From positions 1 through 10,968 of the forward strand of contig JADHRH010000020.1 in assembly GCA_016777545.1 (NCBI GenBank): a stretch of 10,968 bases of DNA, read 5' to 3'. Source of the stretch: Candidatus Pelagibacter sp. Lineage in GTDB: Bacteria; Pseudomonadota; Alphaproteobacteria; Pelagibacterales; Pelagibacteraceae. Made by a program: the position numbers and the translations under genes. The notes under the pieces are model-generated. The model ran no database searches. It was given only the letters and a program-made list of their open reading frames with translations, and was not told the DNA's origin. Below are positions 1-6,183 of the stretch, piece after piece. Numbering within the stretch: the first letter of the stretch is position 1; the number at the start of each line of letters is the position of its first letter.

Positions 1-1128
1 GTATTAACAAATAAATATGCAGAAGGATATCCTGGAAAAAGATACTATAATGGATGTGAGCATGTTGATGTTGCTGAAAATTTAGCCATAGAGAGATTAA
101 AAAAAATTTTTGATTGTAAATTTGCAAATGCCCAACCACATTCTGGGGCTCAAGCAAATGGAGCTGTATTTTTAGCGCTATTAAATCCTGGTGATACATT
201 TATGGGGATGAGCTTAAATTCTGGTGGACATATTACTCATGGGTTGAAAATATCAATGTCAGGTAAATGGTTTAATCCCATAGGGTATGACGTTGATAAA
301 GAGTCCGAACTTATTGATTATGATAATGTTGAAAAACTTGCATTAGAACATAAACCAAAACTCATAATTTGTGGTGGTAGCGCTTACTCTAGAGTAATCG
401 ACTTTAAAAGATTTAGAGAGATTGCTGATAAAGTAGGGGCATATTTGATGGTGGATATGGCTCATTTTTCAGGTTTAGTTGCTGGTAAAGGTTATCCTAA
501 CCCATGTGAACACGCACACGTAGTTACCTCAACAACTCATAAAGTTTTCAGAAGTGCTAGAGGTGGAATTATTTTAACTAATCATGAAGACCTAGCAAAA
601 AAATTTAACACTGCAGTATTCCCTGGTTATCAAGGTGGACCTTTGATGCATGTCATCGCTGGAAAGGCTGCTGGGTTTTTGGAAGCTTTAAGACCAGATT
701 TTAAAGATTATATCAAATCTGTTTTGGCAAATGCCAAAATTTTATCTGAGACACTTAAGAATAATGGTTTTAAAATTTATTCTGGTGGAACGGATACACA
801 CTTAATGTTAGTTGATCTAAGACCTTTCAATGTCAAGGGCAATGCTGCAGCCGAAAGTCTTTCAAATGCTAATATTACCTGTAACAAAAATGGAATACCT
901 TTTGATTCTGAAAAGCCAATGATTACTTCTGGGATAAGACTTGGAACTCAAGCTGCAACAACTAGAGGCTTTGGATTGAAAGAGTTTGAGAAAGTAGGTG
1001 AATTAATTACTAAAGTTGTAAAAGGTTTGTCTGAAAACCCTGAGAATAACAGTAAAATTGAAGAAGAGGTTAGAAATGAAGTTATAGATCTTACATCTAA
1101 CTTTCCAATATATAAAAATTTAAAATAA
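1..1128 (+). CDS. glyA: Serine hydroxymethyltransferase, 5'-truncated by window edge
   Basis: This enzyme interconverts serine and glycine while loading or unloading the one-carbon unit of tetrahydrofolate in the cytoplasm, using pyridoxal phosphate. The reading frame is open from base 1, so the first 45-50 residues expected for a protein of about 420 lie outside the window; 375 codons remain. Visible family blocks include [18 protein letters not shown] near the fragment's N-terminus, [10 protein letters not shown] around residues 45-53, [12 protein letters not shown], and the PLP-lysine motif TTHK with the lysine codon at 541-543, followed by FPGYQGGP. An in-frame ATG at 202 is internal, because conserved sequence continues upstream of it. 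The motif after the lysine reads VFRSARGG where most homologues have (T/S)LxGPRGG. The stop codon overlaps the nrdR start by one base. Identification is very secure; only the N-terminus is unseen. Confidence 0.97.
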   Translation, partial: VLTNKYAEGYPGKRYYNGCEHVDVAENLAIERLKKIFDCKFANAQPHSGAQANGAVFLALLNPGDTFMGMSLNSGGHITHGLKISMSGKWFNPIGYDVDKESELIDYDNVEKLALEHKPKLIICGGSAYSRVIDFKRFREIADKVGAYLMVDMAHFSGLVAGKGYPNPCEHAHVVTSTTHKVFRSARGGIILTNHEDLAKKFNTAVFPGYQGGPLMHVIAGKAAGFLEALRPDFKDYIKSVLANAKILSETLKNNGFKIYSGGTDTHLMLVDLRPFNVKGNAAAESLSNANITCNKNGIPFDSEKPMITSGIRLGTQAATTRGFGLKEFEKVGELITKVVKGLSENPENNSKIEEEVRNEVIDLTSNFPIYKNLK

Positions 1129-1586
1129 TGATTTGTTCAATTTGTAAAAAAGGTGAAACATCAGTAGTAGATTCTAGACCTACAGAAGATGGAACAGCCA
1201 TAAGAAGAAGAAGACTTTGTGTGTGTGGAGCTAGATTCACAACTTTCGAAAGAGTACAATTTAGAGAAATAATGGTAGTCAAAAAGAATGGAAGAAAATC
1301 ATCGTTTGATAGAGATAAACTTTCTAAATCAATTTATATAGCCTTAAAGAAAAGACCTATTGATACCGAAACTGCAGAAAAATTTATTAGTCGAACTTCA
1401 AGAGCTTTAGAAGAACTTGGTCAAAGTGAAATTTCATCAAATACAATTGGCACAATGGTTATGGAAGGTTTGAAAGATCTTGATCCTGTTGCATACGTTA
1501 GATTTGCATCTGTTTATAGAAATTTTAGAGAAGAAAAAGACTTTGTGCAATTCGTGGACAAATTAGATGTCTACAAAAAAAGATAA
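1128..1586 (+). CDS. nrdR: NrdR transcriptional repressor of ribonucleotide reductase genes
   Basis: NrdR senses ATP/dATP through an ATP-cone and represses ribonucleotide reductase genes at NrdR boxes. The 152-residue protein has family length. It has an N-terminal zinc ribbon (residues 1-37; first knuckle C3-x-x-C6), the DSRPTEDG stretch at 15-22, the four-arginine DNA-contact run at 26-29, [10 protein letters not shown], then an ATP-cone from about residue 49 (VVKKNGRK...FDRDKL) to about 139, ending with [13 protein letters not shown]. The second zinc knuckle reads C31-V-C33, one residue shorter than the usual CxxC; the rest aligns without gaps to the E. coli protein as I remember it. The ATG overlaps the glyA stop by one base, suggesting translational coupling. 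The 3' end overlaps ribD by 20 bases. The nrdR-ribD adjacency is a common bacterial arrangement. No NrdR box was found here, so its targets lie elsewhere. Confidence 0.96.
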   Translation: MICSICKKGETSVVDSRPTEDGTAIRRRRLCVCGARFTTFERVQFREIMVVKKNGRKSSFDRDKLSKSIYIALKKRPIDTETAEKFISRTSRALEELGQSEISSNTIGTMVMEGLKDLDPVAYVRFASVYRNFREEKDFVQFVDKLDVYKKR

Positions 1587-2667
1587 ATTTTCAATTAAAG
1601 ATAAAATTTTTATGGAGCTTGCCTTGAATTTGGCAAAAGCTCGTCATGGACTAACTGGAATTAATCCTTCTGTAGGTTGTGTGATTGTCAAAAATAATAA
1701 AATACTTTCAATTGGTCAAACAGGTTTTAAAGGTACACCTCATGCAGAATTTAATGCCATTAAAAATTCACATGAAAATATAGAAGGCTCAAAAATGTAT
1801 GTCACCCTTGAACCATGTAGTCATTATGGAAAAACTCCTCCATGCACAAATATTATAATTAAAAATAAAATTAAAGAAGTTGTCTATGGAGTTGAAGATA
1901 TTGATAAAAAAGTTAAAGGTAAAACTTTAAAAATTCTTAAGTCAAAAAATATTTTAGTAAAAAAAGATTTACTCAAAAAACAAATTAATAAATTTTACGC
2001 ACCTTATTTTTTTAATAGAAAAAAAAACCTTCCTTATGTTACTGGTAAAATTGCAATTTCTAAAAATAATTTGATATATAGCAAAGATACTAAAAGAATT
2101 TCAGATATTCATACTGATAAATTTACACATTTTCTTAGATATAAAAATGACTCGTTAATGATTTCCTCCAAAACTTTAAATAAAGATGACCCAAAACTCA
2201 ATTGCAGACTAGAAGGTTTGAGTAAATTTTCTCCTAAAAGAATAATTTTAGATAGAAACTTAGAAATTAAAAAGAATTCATATATTTTTAAAACAGCAAA
2301 TAAAGACAATACTATAATTTTTTATCATAACGCCAAAGCTGAGGTGAAATTAATGTTAAAAAAAAAAGGTATAACTTTAATCAAAAGTAAATTAAATAAA
2401 AATAGCTTTGATATTAAATCAATTTTAATGAAACTCTATGTCCTTGGCTGTAGGAATTTATTAGTTGAAGGGGGAAATGATCTTTCTAAACACATTATTA
2501 AAAAAAAATTATTTAATGAATTTTATTTATACAAATGTAGTAAAAGTTTATCAAAGTTAGTTAATCATAAAGAGTTTGGTTTTCTTAAAGAATTAAAGAA
2601 AAATTATAAAAATAAATTGAAAATTAATAAAAAATTAGGCAAAGACGTAATCACGCTTTACAAATAA
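1567..2667 (+). CDS. ribD: Bifunctional riboflavin biosynthesis deaminase/reductase RibD
   Basis: RibD carries out steps two and three of riboflavin synthesis: deamination of the pyrimidinone product of GTP cyclohydrolase II, then NADPH-dependent reduction of its ribosyl group. Residues 1-150 form a cytidine-deaminase-like domain with an intact zinc and catalytic set: H59-A60-E61, P83-C84 and C93 in the [12 protein letters not shown] block. Residues 155-366 align with the reductase domain ([33 protein letters not shown]). Several usual reductase signatures are altered: the SLDG turn reads SKNN, the conserved W of the WI(T/S) element is R, and the proline of the late aPxxxG element is missing. 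The reductase may simply have diverged, or may be weakened. The start at 1567 overlaps nrdR by 20 bases; the internal ATG at 1612 would cut into the conserved N-terminus. A run of ten A's at 2358-2367 keeps frame. Confidence 0.94.
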   Translation: MSTKKDKFSIKDKIFMELALNLAKARHGLTGINPSVGCVIVKNNKILSIGQTGFKGTPHAEFNAIKNSHENIEGSKMYVTLEPCSHYGKTPPCTNIIIKNKIKEVVYGVEDIDKKVKGKTLKILKSKNILVKKDLLKKQINKFYAPYFFNRKKNLPYVTGKIAISKNNLIYSKDTKRISDIHTDKFTHFLRYKNDSLMISSKTLNKDDPKLNCRLEGLSKFSPKRIILDRNLEIKKNSYIFKTANKDNTIIFYHNAKAEVKLMLKKKGITLIKSKLNKNSFDIKSILMKLYVLGCRNLLVEGGNDLSKHIIKKKLFNEFYLYKCSKSLSKLVNHKEFGFLKELKKNYKNKLKINKKLGKDVITLYK

Positions 2668-2671
2668 TATT

Positions 2672-3265
2672 ATGTTTAATGGAATAATTTTTAATCAAGG
2701 TTTAATTACTAAATTTGAAAAAAGATCAAAAGGTATTAATATTTTTGTAAAAGCTAATTTAAAATTAACTCGTAAAGATTTGGGTGTATCAGTTGCTTGT
2801 GATGGTGTTTGCTTAACATTAATCGATATTAAAAATCAGATAATGGAATTTTATCTTTCTGATGAAACTATACAAAGATCAAAATTTAAATTCTTAAAAA
2901 TAAATGATAAAATTAATCTTGAACTTCCTTTAAAATTTGGCCAAAAAATATCAGGACATATTTGCCAAGGCCACATCGATGCAGTAGGTAAAATACAGAG
3001 TATTAAAAAAATTGATAAATCGTATTTATTTGATTTTGAAATAGTCAAAAAAGAACGAGCAAATTTAATTGATAAAGCCTCTATATGTATAAATGGAATT
3101 TCTTTAACAATTTCCAAAGTAACCAAAAAAGGTTTTCAAGTTTGGGTTATTCCACACACCTTTAAGCTAACTAATTTATCTTCGTTAAAAAAAGGCAGTC
3201 TAGTTAATATAGAGATAGATATCTTATCTAAATACGTTAGAAATTATTTTAATGAAAAAAAATAA
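2672..3265 (+). CDS. ribE: Riboflavin synthase alpha chain
   Basis: Riboflavin synthase dismutates two 6,7-dimethyl-8-ribityllumazine molecules into riboflavin and the pyrimidinedione that lumazine synthase reuses. The 197-residue protein shows the two tandem lumazine-binding barrels of the family. The first begins MFNGII and contains GVSVACDGVCLTL (about 38-50). The second begins near the SGHICQGHIDAVG block (about 93-106) and contains ASICINGISLTI and the IPHTFKLTNL block near 160-169. The usual GGH reads SGH here, a mild change. Length is within the normal 195-215 range. The MFxGII N-terminus fixes the start, four bases after the ribD stop with no clear Shine-Dalgarno. The 3' end overlaps ribBA by 14 bases, consistent with coupled translation inside a riboflavin operon. 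Some annotation systems call this gene ribC. Confidence 0.95.
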   Translation: MFNGIIFNQGLITKFEKRSKGINIFVKANLKLTRKDLGVSVACDGVCLTLIDIKNQIMEFYLSDETIQRSKFKFLKINDKINLELPLKFGQKISGHICQGHIDAVGKIQSIKKIDKSYLFDFEIVKKERANLIDKASICINGISLTISKVTKKGFQVWVIPHTFKLTNLSSLKKGSLVNIEIDILSKYVRNYFNEKK

Positions 3266-4352
3266 TTATGCATCCATTGAAAGTATAATAAATATCGCAA
3301 AGAAGGGTGGTATGTTCATCTTAGTTGATGATGAGAAAAGAGAAAACGAAGGAGACTTAATAATATCAACCACTGACTCAAGTGCTAAAAATATAAATTT
3401 TATGGCAAAATATGGTCGTGGATTAATTTGTCTGGCGCTAGATAGTGTACAAGCAAAGCGATTAAATTTATCTTTGATGTCACCAATAAATCAATCAAGG
3501 AATAAAACTGCATTTACAATTTCTATTGAAGCAAAAAAAGGAATAACAACAGGTATCTCAGCAAAAGATAGAGCAAAGACAATTAAAATTGCTTCAAAAA
3601 AAAATGCAAATAAGAAAGACATAGTTTCACCTGGACATGTTTTTCCAATTATTGCGAAAGACGGCGGCGTTTTAGTAAGAGCTGGTCACACAGAAGCCTC
3701 TGTTGATATTTCAAAACTTGCTAAAAAAAATAACTCTGCAGTTATTTGTGAAATAATGAATGAAGATGGGACAATGGCCAAAGGCCAAGATTTATTTGAT
3801 TTTGCAAACAAACATAATTTAAAGATAGGTAAAATCGAAGATCTTATTGCTTATCGTTTAAAAAAAGAAAAATTAATTAAACTTAAAAAACAATCAGATA
3901 TTAAAGTAAAAAATCAAAAATATAAAATTCGAATTTATGAAAACCTTTTAGATGGATCTGAGCATTTTGCTTTGATTAAAGGAAATATTAAAAAAGGGAT
4001 AATACCAAGAGTTAGAGTAATTTCTTCTAACGTAGTTCAAAATTATTTAATTAATCAACAATTACCAAATTCATTTGATAAAACTTTAAATTATTTTAAG
4101 AAATTTAATAACTGTGTTTTAGTTTTTATAAAAGATACAAATTTAAAATCTGTTACACAAACACTTAAGGATTATAAAAACAAAAATTTCTATAAAAAAG
4201 GAAATGATAAGCTTATAAGAAATTATGGTATTGGTGCTCAAATAATTAAAGATTTAAAGATTAAAAATATGATATTAATTACTAAGTCTCTTAAAAAAGT
4301 TATTGGTTTGGAAGGTTATGATATAAAGATTACTAAACAGGAAATTATTTAA
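3252..4352 (+). CDS. ribBA: RibBA-type protein: active DHBP synthase domain, degenerate GTP cyclohydrolase II domain
   Basis: The N-terminal domain (residues 1-205) is 3,4-dihydroxy-2-butanone-4-phosphate synthase, which makes the four-carbon unit for lumazine from ribulose 5-phosphate. Its signature set is intact: D26-D27-E-K-R-E-N-E-G-D, TGISAKDRA (about 100-108), PGHVFPI (127-133), GVLVRAGHTEAS (139-150) and CEIMNEDG (166-173). The C-terminal part (about 220-366) has the GTP cyclohydrolase II fold order, including RNYGIGAQI (323-331) and GLEGYDIKI. However, the RVHSEC block reads RVISSN (255-260), the RCDC zinc cysteines are absent, and the EGRGIGL substrate motif is missing. I infer that GTP cyclohydrolase II activity is lost and the domain is retained structurally, as in RibBX-type proteins known from other Proteobacteria. 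A separate ribA should then exist elsewhere. The gene overlaps ribE by 14 bases and ribH by one. Confidence 0.94.
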   Translation: MKKNNYASIESIINIAKKGGMFILVDDEKRENEGDLIISTTDSSAKNINFMAKYGRGLICLALDSVQAKRLNLSLMSPINQSRNKTAFTISIEAKKGITTGISAKDRAKTIKIASKKNANKKDIVSPGHVFPIIAKDGGVLVRAGHTEASVDISKLAKKNNSAVICEIMNEDGTMAKGQDLFDFANKHNLKIGKIEDLIAYRLKKEKLIKLKKQSDIKVKNQKYKIRIYENLLDGSEHFALIKGNIKKGIIPRVRVISSNVVQNYLINQQLPNSFDKTLNYFKKFNNCVLVFIKDTNLKSVTQTLKDYKNKNFYKKGNDKLIRNYGIGAQIIKDLKIKNMILITKSLKKVIGLEGYDIKITKQEII

Positions 4353-4738
4353 TGAAAAGAAAATATCTAATAGTTATTGCTGATTATTATAAAGATATAT
4401 CAAAGGGTTTACTAAGTAGTGCAAAGAGCATATTACCCAAATCTAGTTTAATAAAAATTATTAATGTTCCTGGTGTTTTTGAAATACCAGTCACGATTTC
4501 AAAGAATATTAAAAAATATGATGCTTTTTTAGCTCTTGGTTGTGTTATTAAAGGCCAAACACCTCATTTTGATTTTATTTCTCATTCTTCAACTGATGCA
4601 ATAATGAAACTTTCTGTAGATAGCAAAAAACCCATTGGTAATGGAATTATTACCTGTCTTAATATGCGTCAAGCTATAGCTAGGAAGAAAAAGGGTAGAG
4701 AAGCAGCTCAAGCTGTAATATCTGTTCTTTCTCAATAA
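4352..4738 (+). CDS. ribH: 6,7-dimethyl-8-ribityllumazine synthase
   Basis: Lumazine synthase condenses the RibD-derived pyrimidinedione with the RibBA-derived dihydroxybutanone phosphate to give the direct riboflavin precursor; family members assemble as pentamers or icosahedral shells. Family blocks run in order: the ADYYKDI phosphate/ring pocket near residue 10, VPGVFEIP near 40, LGCVIKGQTPHFDFIS near 62-77 with the catalytic histidine in TPHFD, IGNGIITC near 95, and KGREAAQAV near the C-terminus. At 128 residues it is shorter than the usual 140-160, mostly at the N-terminus and in the QA-x-x-R to KGxEAA linker. The ATG overlaps the ribBA stop by one base, and a purine-rich AGGAAA lies about ten bases upstream within ribBA. 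It completes the riboflavin cluster. Confidence 0.95.
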   Translation: MKRKYLIVIADYYKDISKGLLSSAKSILPKSSLIKIINVPGVFEIPVTISKNIKKYDAFLALGCVIKGQTPHFDFISHSSTDAIMKLSVDSKKPIGNGIITCLNMRQAIARKKKGREAAQAVISVLSQ

Positions 4739-4740
4739 CA

Positions 4741-5145
4741 ATGAGAACTCCATATAATCCCAATCAAAGTCCGAGGGTAATTATTATCCAAAAATTATAT
4801 GGAAATTTTTTTAATGATGACACAGACTTAACTTTTCCCAAACATAGATTTAAAAAATTCATTAAGGATGTTGTTTTAGGTACCATTGAAAGAGATGAAG
4901 TTATTAAAGAAGAGGTTAAAAAATATCTAAGTGAGGACTTAGAGTTAACTAATTTAGACCAGGTTTTTCAAGTGATAGTAAAATCTGCTATATTTGAGTT
5001 TTTATACAAACCTAAAGTTTCTTCTAAAATAATTATTAAAGAATATCTTGATGCATCAAACTTTTTTTTAGAAGATGGTCAAACTAAATATTTAAATGCA
5101 ATATTAGACAAAATAGCTAAAAAAATAAGAACCACTAATGCATGA
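4741..5145 (+). CDS. nusB: Transcription antitermination factor NusB
   Basis: NusB pairs with NusE (ribosomal protein S10) on boxA RNA and helps rRNA transcripts escape termination. The 134-residue, mostly helical protein matches family size. Supporting blocks are the N-terminal PRVIIIQKLYGNFF, corresponding to the Arg/Ala-rich first helix ending in LY, and the C-terminal run IIIKEYLDASNFF...TKYLNAILDKIAKKI, corresponding to the INEAVELAK...FVNGVLD block. The middle has the ISAFELLY-like helix AIFEFLY followed by a proline-containing turn. Similarity is moderate, but the ribH-nusB-thiL order is a standard alphaproteobacterial arrangement and strongly supports the call. It starts two bases after the ribH stop and overlaps thiL by eight bases. 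Confidence 0.9.
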   Translation: MRTPYNPNQSPRVIIIQKLYGNFFNDDTDLTFPKHRFKKFIKDVVLGTIERDEVIKEEVKKYLSEDLELTNLDQVFQVIVKSAIFEFLYKPKVSSKIIIKEYLDASNFFLEDGQTKYLNAILDKIAKKIRTTNA

Positions 5146-6097
5146 ATTTGAATTAATAAAAAATTATTTTCAAAAACTTTCTAAAAAATCACCAAGTGCC
5201 TTAAATTTGAATGATGATGTTTTTTTTGATAAAAAAAATAAATTAGCAGTATCTGTTGATACATATACAGAAGGCAATCATTTCATAGACTTTAAAAGAC
5301 CTGATCTTGTCATTAAAAAAATAATTAGATCATCAATTTCAGATTTAATATGCAAAGGTATTAAACCAAAATATTATTTTATTTCTGGTTCTGGTAATAA
5401 AAAAAGTTTTTCTAAATTAAATTTATCAAAAATCAGCAAATCACTTAATCAAGAACAAAATAAATATAAAATATTTTTAAGTGGTGGAGATACAGTTTTT
5501 TCTAACAAGTTAAGTTTTACAATTACTTCAATAGGTTTTGCCGACAATATTATCTATAGAAACAAAGCTAAACTTTATGATGATGTATATGTCTCTGGAA
5601 ATATAGGAGACAGCTATTTAGGGCTATTAGTTTTAAAAAATAAAATTAAGCTTAATTCAAGATTAAAAAAATATTTTACTAATCAATATTTTATGCCAAA
5701 TATTCAATTAAAATTAATTGATCAAATTAAAAAGTTTGCCAATACCTCAATTGATATATCTGATGGACTTATAGCGGACCTTGATAAAATGATTAATAAT
5801 CAGAAATTATCTTATAAAATTTTTTTAAAAGATATTCCAATTTCAAGTAACCTAAAGAAGATACTTGCTCTTAAAAAACTATCTAAGATTAATTACATTT
5901 CTAATGGTGATGATTATCAGGTCTTATTTACAGCTTCTAAAAATAAGATGAGAATCATAAGAAAAATAGCTACTAATTGTAGAGTTAAGCTAACTAAAAT
6001 TGGCACAATTCAAAGCCATGTTAAAAAATCATCCATTGTAGATGATGAAAATCGGCAAATTACCCTTAAAAATAAAGGTTATTTTCATAAGTTTTAA
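5138..6097 (+). CDS. thiL: Thiamine-monophosphate kinase
   Basis: ThiL phosphorylates thiamine monophosphate to thiamine diphosphate, the active cofactor, using ATP. The 319-residue protein has normal length and shows the AIRS/PurM-like two-domain pattern. Visible motifs are D26-D27 (metal site, within LNLNDDVFF), SVDTYTEGNHF (39-49), SDLICKGIKP (68-77), SGGDT (115-119), YDDVYVSGNIGDSYLGL (147-163), DISDGLIADLD (206-216), NGDDYQVLFT (256-265) and the C-terminal KGYFHKF. All putative metal and phosphate-site acidic residues appear kept. It overlaps nusB by eight bases and is the last gene of the long run; the next gene follows after 86 bases. No hairpin-type terminator is visible behind it, so some read-through into hppA is possible. 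Confidence 0.93.
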   Translation: MHEFELIKNYFQKLSKKSPSALNLNDDVFFDKKNKLAVSVDTYTEGNHFIDFKRPDLVIKKIIRSSISDLICKGIKPKYYFISGSGNKKSFSKLNLSKISKSLNQEQNKYKIFLSGGDTVFSNKLSFTITSIGFADNIIYRNKAKLYDDVYVSGNIGDSYLGLLVLKNKIKLNSRLKKYFTNQYFMPNIQLKLIDQIKKFANTSIDISDGLIADLDKMINNQKLSYKIFLKDIPISSNLKKILALKKLSKINYISNGDDYQVLFTASKNKMRIIRKIATNCRVKLTKIGTIQSHVKKSSIVDDENRQITLKNKGYFHKF

Positions 6098-6183
6098 AAA
6101 GTTAAATATTGCCTTTTATTGCTTTTTTTGTATTGTCCGGACTTTAAAGAATAAAATTTAACAACCAAACAACCAAAGGCAAA
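6098..6183 (+). promoter_or_regulatory. hppA leader with possible promoter and operator-like palindrome
   Basis: This is the longest non-coding gap in the window. From left to right it holds a pyrimidine-rich stretch with a seven-T tract (6123-6129), TTGTAT at 6128-6133 as a weak -35 candidate, the perfect palindrome GTCCGGAC at 6135-6142, CTTTAAAG (also palindromic) at 6142-6149, TAAAAT at 6152-6157 as a -10 candidate (18-base spacing), and the tandem octamer CAACCAAA x2 at 6162-6177. AAAGG at 6175-6179 may serve as a weak Shine-Dalgarno for the ATG at 6184. The promoter call rests only on spacing and the -10 match; AT-rich DNA gives such matches by chance. That hppA needs its own promoter is inferred from the gap and from its different expression role. 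Confidence 0.35.
6162..6177 (+). repeat. Tandem octamer CAACCAAA x2 in the hppA 5' leader
   Basis: Two exact, abutting copies of CAACCAAA lie 6-22 bases before the hppA start codon. The unit contains no T, so the leader RNA would be C/A-rich and poorly structured, which could keep the start region open for ribosomes. It may equally be a simple duplication without function. Confidence 0.6.

Noticed and set aside
202..204. ATG that could be taken as the glyA start
   Set aside because: Conserved serine hydroxymethyltransferase sequence continues in frame upstream to base 1, so this methionine is internal and the gene is cut by the window edge.
2358..2367. Run of ten A's in ribD as a frameshift or programmed slippage site
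   Set aside because: The frame continues intact across it with conserved sequence downstream (EGG motif), and A-runs are frequent in this genome; nothing indicates a second product.
2851..3126. Minus-strand open frame opposite ribE
   Set aside because: No family features; the plus-strand riboflavin synthase motifs fully account for the sequence.
6098..6130. Intrinsic terminator after thiL
   Set aside because: A seven-T tract is present, but no inverted repeat of useful length precedes it; the nearby ATTGCxTTTT copies are direct, not inverted.
6135..6142. GTCCGGAC as a terminator hairpin
   Set aside because: A perfect palindrome with no loop cannot form a stable RNA hairpin; it is better viewed as a possible protein-binding site.
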